A stretch of 64,000 nucleotides of DNA from JANYJZ01 sp964523395 (GTDB lineage Bacteria > Bacteroidota > Ignavibacteria > UBA10030 > SZUA-254). The position numbers were made by a program, and so were the translations under genes. The notes beneath the pieces were generated by a model. That model did not search any database. It had not been told where the DNA came from and saw only the letters and a list, made by a program, of their open reading frames with translations. Below are positions 59,468 to 64,000 of this stretch, piece after piece (position 1 is the first letter of the stretch; every line of letters starts with the position of its first letter). The stretch spans positions 186,001 to 250,000 of the forward strand of contig CAZFXS010000003.1 in the NCBI GenBank assembly GCA_964523395.1, given 5' to 3'.

Positions 59468-60268
59468 TTACAGTTTCTCTGGGTTTTCAAATTCAAGTTG
59501 GAAGTGGTGTATGATTGCTTCAATAAGTCCATGAATGGTAGAATGCCGCGCCGTAACATGCGGTGGAAATCCGTTTTGTATCAGCGCTTCAGCAGTTACC
59601 GGACCGATGACCGCAAATACGGAATGTGAATAAATGTTCTGTGCTTTCTCAACGGAAAAAAGTGAAAGAAAATTGCGCACCGCAGAGGGACTGGCGAATG
59701 TCAGAACGTCAATTTCTCCGTTAACAATTCTGGCGTACATTTTCTCAGCATCCGCGACATCCGGTTTTACAGTTTGATAAACTTCGATTGCATCTACAAT
59801 TCCACCTAATTCTTCGATTCCTTTTGACAGTGTATTCTCTCCTAAATTTCCTTTGGGGAGAAGGAATTTCCTTCCGGAAATGTTTTCCTTCCTGAGAGAT
59901 ACAACAAGTTCAGAAGCCGAGTAAGAGTCAGGTATCAATGTCACTGTGAAATTATGATGCTCGATAGCTTCCTTTGTTTTCTCTCCGACGGTATAGATCT
60001 GTTTATCGCGAAGACAATCTATTGGAATTGCTGTTTCAGCCGCACGGCGGAAAAAGAATTCGACGCCATTCGTACTTCCAAAACAAATCCCGTCGTAGCC
60101 GGGAAGCTGTTTCATCGCTTTGTCGCACGCGTCCCATGATTGCGGCGGAGTAATTTCAATTGTTGAAAATATGACAGCATTTCCCCCAGCCCGTTCAATT
60201 GCGTGAACAGACTCTCCCGCCTGATGGCGGGATCGCGTTACCAGTATTGTTTTCCCGGATAAATTCAT
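59468..60268 (-). CDS. hemD: uroporphyrinogen-III synthase
   Basis: Closes and inverts the linear tetrapyrrole made by HemC. This family is poorly conserved. The 266-residue protein has the two-domain HemD pattern: KTILVTRSRHQAGES at the start, FGSTNGVEFFF, YTVGEKTKEAI, then LTFASPSAVRNFLSLF and IGPVTAEALIQNG. Position directly between hemC and hemE makes the call firm. Confidence 0.92.
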   Translation of the reverse strand: MNLSGKTILVTRSRHQAGESVHAIERAGGNAVIFSTIEITPPQSWDACDKAMKQLPGYDGICFGSTNGVEFFFRRAAETAIPIDCLRDKQIYTVGEKTKEAIEHHNFTVTLIPDSYSASELVVSLRKENISGRKFLLPKGNLGENTLSKGIEELGGIVDAIEVYQTVKPDVADAEKMYARIVNGEIDVLTFASPSAVRNFLSLFSVEKAQNIYSHSVFAVIGPVTAEALIQNGFPPHVTARHSTIHGLIEAIIHHFQLEFENPEKL

Positions 60269-60279
60269 TTGGTATACGG

Positions 60280-61239
60280 CTATCCAACTGTTAGCGGCTG
60301 TGCGTTTCTGATACCGTCAAGAATTTCTTTGCCTCCACTTTCAAACAGAGTTTTTGCCAGATGTTTGCCAAGTTCTTCCGGTGTATCGGCATTTCCTTTT
60401 ACTTTTCCCCGGACAATCTTTTTTCCGTCAATACTTCCGATAACGGCATCAAACAATAATTCATTGTTCTCTATCCTTGCATACGCTCCGATAGGAACCT
60501 GGCACCCGCCTTCCAAAAAACGGAGAAATGCGCGTTCACACGAAGTTGACTTTTCAGCTGCAGTACTGTGAAGTGATTGCAGGAACTTCTCAATTCTTTT
60601 GTCCCCAATCCGTACCTCAATACCGAGAGCACCTTGCCCAACAGCCGGAAGCATACGGTCAACCGGAATCACTTCCGAAATTTTTGATGCCATCTCAAGT
60701 CTCACGACGCCGGCGCGAGCCAATATCATCCCGTCCCAATCCGATGATTCCAGTTTTGCGAACCGTGTATTAAGATTACCTCTCAGGTCAATGATTTTTA
60801 GGTCAGGGCGCCGGTTCAGCAACTGGCTTCTTCGGCGTAAACTCCCGGTCGCTATCGTTCCGCCTTTTGGGACATCATCAAGGCTTTTAAACGGTTTATT
60901 GGGATGGCAGATAAACACGTCGCGGACATCTTCTCTTTTGGTAATCGCGCCGATGCGTAAACCTTCAGGGAGAACTGTCGGAAGATCTTTCAAACTATGG
61001 ACTGCCAGGTCGATAGAGCCATTAAGGAGCGCGACTTCAATTTCTTTTGTGAATAATCCTTTATCGCCGATGGCAGAGAGGGGAGAGTCAAGAACTGCAT
61101 CTCCTGTAGTCTTAATAATTTGAATTTCGACGTCAATTGCCGGAAAGTGTTCCTTAATCTCTCGCTGTACCCAATGTGCCTGCCACAGTGCGAGCTGGCT
61201 ACCTCTGCTTCCGATGATGATGTTAGTGTCGTTCTTCAC
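60280..61239 (-). CDS. hemC: hydroxymethylbilane synthase
   Basis: Polymerises four porphobilinogen units. GTG 61239 is chosen as start, giving 319 residues and the usual IIIGSRGSQLALWQA close to the N terminus. An ATG at 61302 adds 21 residues and overlaps hemA by 80 bases. With the GTG the overlap is 17. Key parts are VHSLKDLPT, TGSLRRRSQL, DLRGNLNTR and the dipyrromethane-binding Cys246 in LEGGCQVPIGAY. Confidence 0.95.
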   Translation of the reverse strand: MKNDTNIIIGSRGSQLALWQAHWVQREIKEHFPAIDVEIQIIKTTGDAVLDSPLSAIGDKGLFTKEIEVALLNGSIDLAVHSLKDLPTVLPEGLRIGAITKREDVRDVFICHPNKPFKSLDDVPKGGTIATGSLRRRSQLLNRRPDLKIIDLRGNLNTRFAKLESSDWDGMILARAGVVRLEMASKISEVIPVDRMLPAVGQGALGIEVRIGDKRIEKFLQSLHSTAAEKSTSCERAFLRFLEGGCQVPIGAYARIENNELLFDAVIGSIDGKKIVRGKVKGNADTPEELGKHLAKTLFESGGKEILDGIRNAQPLTVG

Positions 61240-62509
61240 GATGTGTCCGTTTGTCCAATCCGAAAAGATGTCTGAGAAAGAAAACTTTGGTGCGCGTCTC
61301 ATCTTCCGGGTGTTCGCCCGTTCCGTTCTTAAGGTTTGTCATCGGCGTATGAAGGATTTTATTGACGATGCGCTTTGTCAGCATGTCAATGGCTTCCTGC
61401 TTTTCTTCGCCGAAATGATGGAGATGCTTGCTGACTTCCTCTCTGCGAATCGCTTCAATCTGTTCCTGCAGCTCTTGTATCGTTGGGCTGACATCGAGCG
61501 ATTTATACCACCGCTCGAATTCATGAACTTCCTCGGCGATAATCGTTTCAACAAGAGGCACCTGACTTTTACGATGGGATAGATTGCCATCGATGATGTG
61601 GTTTAATGCATCAATATCATGCAAAAAGACGTTATCGATGATGTTTACTTTCGGATCAATATTCCTTGGCACGCCGAGGTCTATAATAAAGAGAGGCCTA
61701 TTCCCCCGGCTTTTCATAGCCTGGCGGAGTTGCTGTTCAGTCAGTACGAATTGGGTGCTATGCACAGAACAGATGAGGATGTCGATATGCTGTAATTCTG
61801 AAGTCATCTTATCAAAGTCGATGACGGTTCCTCCAAGTTGCTGAGCAAGCGTTTCAGCGTGTTCCCGTGTCCTGTTGCAGAAGATAAACTTGCCAAGATT
61901 CCGGCTTTTTAAATGTTTTGCAGTCAATTTGCCCGTTTCACCGGCACCAATGAGCATCGCGGTCCGTTTGGAGAGGTCTTCAAAGATTTTTGAAGCAAGC
62001 TCAGCGGCCGCGTAGCTGATGGATACAGCTCCTTCACCGATTTCCGTCTCGGTGCGCGCGCGTTTCCCCACATGAAGCGCACTTGTATAGAGCCGGTGTA
62101 ACAGAATGCCGGTTGTGTGTTTATCGTGCGCGATGGAAAATGCTTCCTTGATCTGATTGGTAATCTGGACATCTCCCAGCACCATCGAATCAATTCCGGA
62201 TACAACACGGTACAACTGTTGGATTGCCGGAATGCCGGAGAAGGTGTAGAAATTTTTTTCGTCTACAACATCGGAAGAATGTTTTTGTTCAGAAAGCACT
62301 TTCCATGCGTGAAGCCCGTTCATTTCTGCGGAAGATGGAACGTAGTAGAGTTCTGTCCGGTTGCACGTTGATATCAATGCGCATTCTTTAACGGCGTGTT
62401 CTTTGAGATAGGAAAGGACTTCCGGAACCTCTTCGTTCGAGAACCAGAGTTTTTCCCGGACCTCAATCGGCGCTGTCCGGTGGTTGATGCCGACGCAGAT
62501 GATATTCAT
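61223..62509 (-). CDS. hemA: glutamyl-tRNA reductase
   Basis: First enzyme of C5-pathway haem synthesis; reduces glutamyl-tRNA to glutamate semialdehyde with NADPH. ATG 62509 gives 428 residues and the family start MNIICVGINHRTAPIEVRE. A TTG at 62548 overlaps the stop of the CcsA-like gene by 4 bases and is also possible. The catalytic Cys lies in LISTCNRTELYYV and the nucleotide loop is LIGAGETGKLTAKHL. HemL is encoded at 43323. Confidence 0.95.
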   Translation of the reverse strand: MNIICVGINHRTAPIEVREKLWFSNEEVPEVLSYLKEHAVKECALISTCNRTELYYVPSSAEMNGLHAWKVLSEQKHSSDVVDEKNFYTFSGIPAIQQLYRVVSGIDSMVLGDVQITNQIKEAFSIAHDKHTTGILLHRLYTSALHVGKRARTETEIGEGAVSISYAAAELASKIFEDLSKRTAMLIGAGETGKLTAKHLKSRNLGKFIFCNRTREHAETLAQQLGGTVIDFDKMTSELQHIDILICSVHSTQFVLTEQQLRQAMKSRGNRPLFIIDLGVPRNIDPKVNIIDNVFLHDIDALNHIIDGNLSHRKSQVPLVETIIAEEVHEFERWYKSLDVSPTIQELQEQIEAIRREEVSKHLHHFGEEKQEAIDMLTKRIVNKILHTPMTNLKNGTGEHPEDETRTKVFFLRHLFGLDKRTHREERH

Positions 62510-62544
62510 ACGTTGCTTTGCATTGCTGTTGCTTCGTCCTTCAC

Positions 62545-63372
62545 TCAATAAAATTTGTGAAAGCCGGTGAAGAACATATTAATAATCGTCATTGAGAACA
62601 ATGCGATTGCGAAACCGATGACTGATAACACCATGATTCTTCGTCCTTGCCAGCCGATGATTTTCTTTGCTCCAAGGCCGGCGGCGTACACACACCATAT
62701 AGCAAACGTACCGATGAGTTTCGGATCGGCGTACGAGAAATCCGGTATAGCGCTCGGGAGCCAGATCATTCCAATGATAATTGCGATTGTCAGAAGGATA
62801 AAACCTGATATCGTTGCGGTGTAACTCATGCGCTCGAGTACTTCGAGATTTGGGAGGCGTTTATAGATTACACTGAACTGACTCGACTTGATATCATGAT
62901 ACAACATCAGATATAATAATCCGTACACGGCGGAGATTGTAATCGCAGCGTACCCAAACAATGCGCTGAAGACATGAAACCCGAGTAAATTGCTTCGAAG
63001 GATTGGCGGTATTTCGTTCAGTTCTTTAATGAAAATTGATGAAATCAATTGAAAAAAGAAGGGAAGTATCAGTATAAAATATCCCGTTGCATTGTTTTTT
63101 GTGGTGAATTCTATGTATGCATAGATCAGCGCAACAGTCAAAGCAATGAGAGAAAGAATTTCGAAAATAGACGTAATCGGTGGATGGGAATACTCGATTG
63201 TTCGTAATGTACAATACGCGATATGGACTGCGATAGTAATGAGCAGGAATGGCGTTTTCAGAACCTCGGCCTGCTTTACACTGCTGAAGAAGGCACGCGC
63301 ATATGTCCAAATTGTTATAAAATAGAGGAACGGAAGAAGAAACTGGAGTGCGAAAGTGTATATGTTTATCAT
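62545..63372 (-). CDS. CcsA/HemX-like cytochrome c assembly membrane protein
   Basis: A 275-residue protein from ATG 63372 with about eight membrane helices; a TTG start at 63423 adds 17 polar residues and is less likely. It shows the CcsA/HemX/CcmC family layout, with His residues in helices (HIAYCTLRTIEYSHPP, LGFHVFSALFGYAAI) that could bind haem. The usual WWD motif is not clear, and the protein is short, so HemX-like is as likely as a full CcsA. HemX influences HemA levels in Bacillus, and this gene lies directly before hemA. Confidence 0.8.
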   Translation of the reverse strand: MINIYTFALQFLLPFLYFITIWTYARAFFSSVKQAEVLKTPFLLITIAVHIAYCTLRTIEYSHPPITSIFEILSLIALTVALIYAYIEFTTKNNATGYFILILPFFFQLISSIFIKELNEIPPILRSNLLGFHVFSALFGYAAITISAVYGLLYLMLYHDIKSSQFSVIYKRLPNLEVLERMSYTATISGFILLTIAIIIGMIWLPSAIPDFSYADPKLIGTFAIWCVYAAGLGAKKIIGWQGRRIMVLSVIGFAIALFSMTIINMFFTGFHKFY

Positions 63373-63468
63373 GTTATTATCAATTTCTTTATCGAAGATA
63401 AGCAAATGGGATGCCATTTTCAATTGTGGAAGAATTCCCGAATAAATACTCTCAAATGCGAGAATTTA

Positions 63469-63497
63469 TTGCAACTGCTCTATGGCTTTACTATATT
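63469..63497 (+). promoter_or_regulatory. possible housekeeping promoter
   Basis: TTGCAA, 17 bases, TATATT, about 55 bases before the M20 peptidase gene at 63553. The spacing is optimal and the -10 is good. It lies in the 180-base divergent gap between this gene and the haem operon. Confidence 0.4.
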
Positions 63498-63552
63498 GAA
63501 ACGCATTTGCACAAAATTTTATCAATCATGATAAACTCTTTTAGGAGTCCTG

Positions 63553-64000
63553 ATGAAGCAGGTTCTTAACTATATTGACAATAATAAAGACAGATATTTA
63601 AGCGAATTAAAACACCTGATTGCAATTCCCAGTATCAGTACAAACCCCGAGAATAAAGGGGATGTACTTCGTTGTGCCGAATGGGTCAAAGGTCATCTAC
63701 AAAGTATCGGAATGAACAATGCACAAATTTTCCCGACTGAAGGCCACCCTGTTGTCTATGCGGAATGGCTTGGTGCAGAGGGAAAACCTACGATTCTCCT
63801 CTATGGTCATTATGATGTTCAGCCGGTTGACCCGCTAAATCTCTGGACATCCCCGCCATTCGAGGCAACTATACGAAATGGCAATCTGTATGCCCGTGGG
63901 TCTGCAGACGATAAAGGGCAGGTATTTATCCATCTGAAAAGCATCGAAGCATTTATGAAAAATGTCGGCAGTCTGCCGATAAACATCAAAATGCTGATTG
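63553..64000 (+). CDS. M20-family dipeptidase, N-terminal part
   Basis: The frame runs from ATG 63553 (TTAGGAG 6-10 bases upstream) to the window end, 149 codons. LLYGHYDVQPVDP holds the first zinc His and Asp, and NLYARGSADDKGQVF holds the bridging Asp of M20 peptidases. Both fit the dipeptidase/acetylornithine deacetylase group with the DVQPVD variant common in PepV/CNDP-like dipeptidases. The remaining ligands and lid domain lie outside the window. Confidence 0.9.
   Translation, partial: MKQVLNYIDNNKDRYLSELKHLIAIPSISTNPENKGDVLRCAEWVKGHLQSIGMNNAQIFPTEGHPVVYAEWLGAEGKPTILLYGHYDVQPVDPLNLWTSPPFEATIRNGNLYARGSADDKGQVFIHLKSIEAFMKNVGSLPINIKMLI

Noticed and set aside
60210..60240. GC-rich palindrome like those in the sugar cluster
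   Set aside because: It lies inside hemD and encodes conserved-looking residues; similarity to the intergenic elements is limited to a short GCGGG word.
1..64000. CRISPR arrays, tRNA, rRNA, prophage or complete insertion sequences
   Set aside because: No regularly spaced repeats, clover-leaf sequences, transposase or phage structural genes were seen in any interval.

Overview
The window looks like chromosomal DNA of a Gram-negative, aerobically capable member of the Bacteroidota/Ignavibacteria (FCB) branch. The main pointers are a C-terminal type A sorting domain of the type IX secretion kind (LYQNFPNPFNP motif, gene at 23934), a secretin, several lipoproteins, oxygen-dependent haem enzymes (HemF, HemY) and strong AGGAG-type ribosome binding sites. 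This placement is inference from gene content only. No rRNA, tRNA, CRISPR array or intact insertion sequence was seen.

Region 1 (1-17535, + strand) makes and decorates a surface polysaccharide. It starts with the tail of an MBOAT O-acyltransferase and its AlgJ/AlgX-like partner. Overlapping genes follow for a sulfotransferase, a methyltransferase, a 1193-residue sulfotransferase/coiled-coil/glycosyltransferase fusion and a GT4 glycosyltransferase. Then come nucleotide-sugar genes (rfbC, gmd, rmd, an SDR epimerase, rfbD), two GT2 glycosyltransferases and a FAD oxidoreductase. Both dTDP-L-rhamnose and GDP-D-rhamnose steps are present, but rfbA and rfbB are not. G/C-rich inverted repeats sit between the sugar genes, and a truncated copy of the rfbD 5' end lies about 700 bp before the intact gene.

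Region 2 (17675-21204) holds a beta-propeller/cytochrome-like lipoprotein on the minus strand and the queE-queC pair for 7-deazaguanine synthesis.

Region 3 (21476-43243, + strand) is the most unusual part: a nearly complete type IV-filament machine. It has three small major-pilin-like genes (two encode identical proteins, each behind a sigma-54-type -24/-12 element), a PilC/GspF platform, a PilB/GspE ATPase, a PilT-like ATPase, a PilM-PilN fusion, a PilO-PilP-like fusion, a short secretin and a large lipoprotein adhesin. A three-gene set of pilin-like proteins occurs twice (21476-23702 and 33738-35914). All nine pilin-like proteins start directly at the hydrophobic helix, with no prepilin leader or FTLIE motif, and for most of them a strong ribosome binding site fixes that start. 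A type IX-sorted protein and a membrane glycosyltransferase with TPR repeats lie inside this region.

Region 4 (43323-63372, minus strand) holds nearly all of C5-pathway haem synthesis: hemA-hemC-hemD-hemE, a ferritin-like gene, then hemF-hemH-hemY, with hemB and hemL further along. CcsA/HemX-like starts the main cluster. Between the haem blocks are citrate synthase, TerC, a hemerythrin/hydrolase/GT28 operon and an ECF sigma factor overlapping a fused anti-sigma/von Willebrand protein. The window ends inside an M20 peptidase gene on the + strand.
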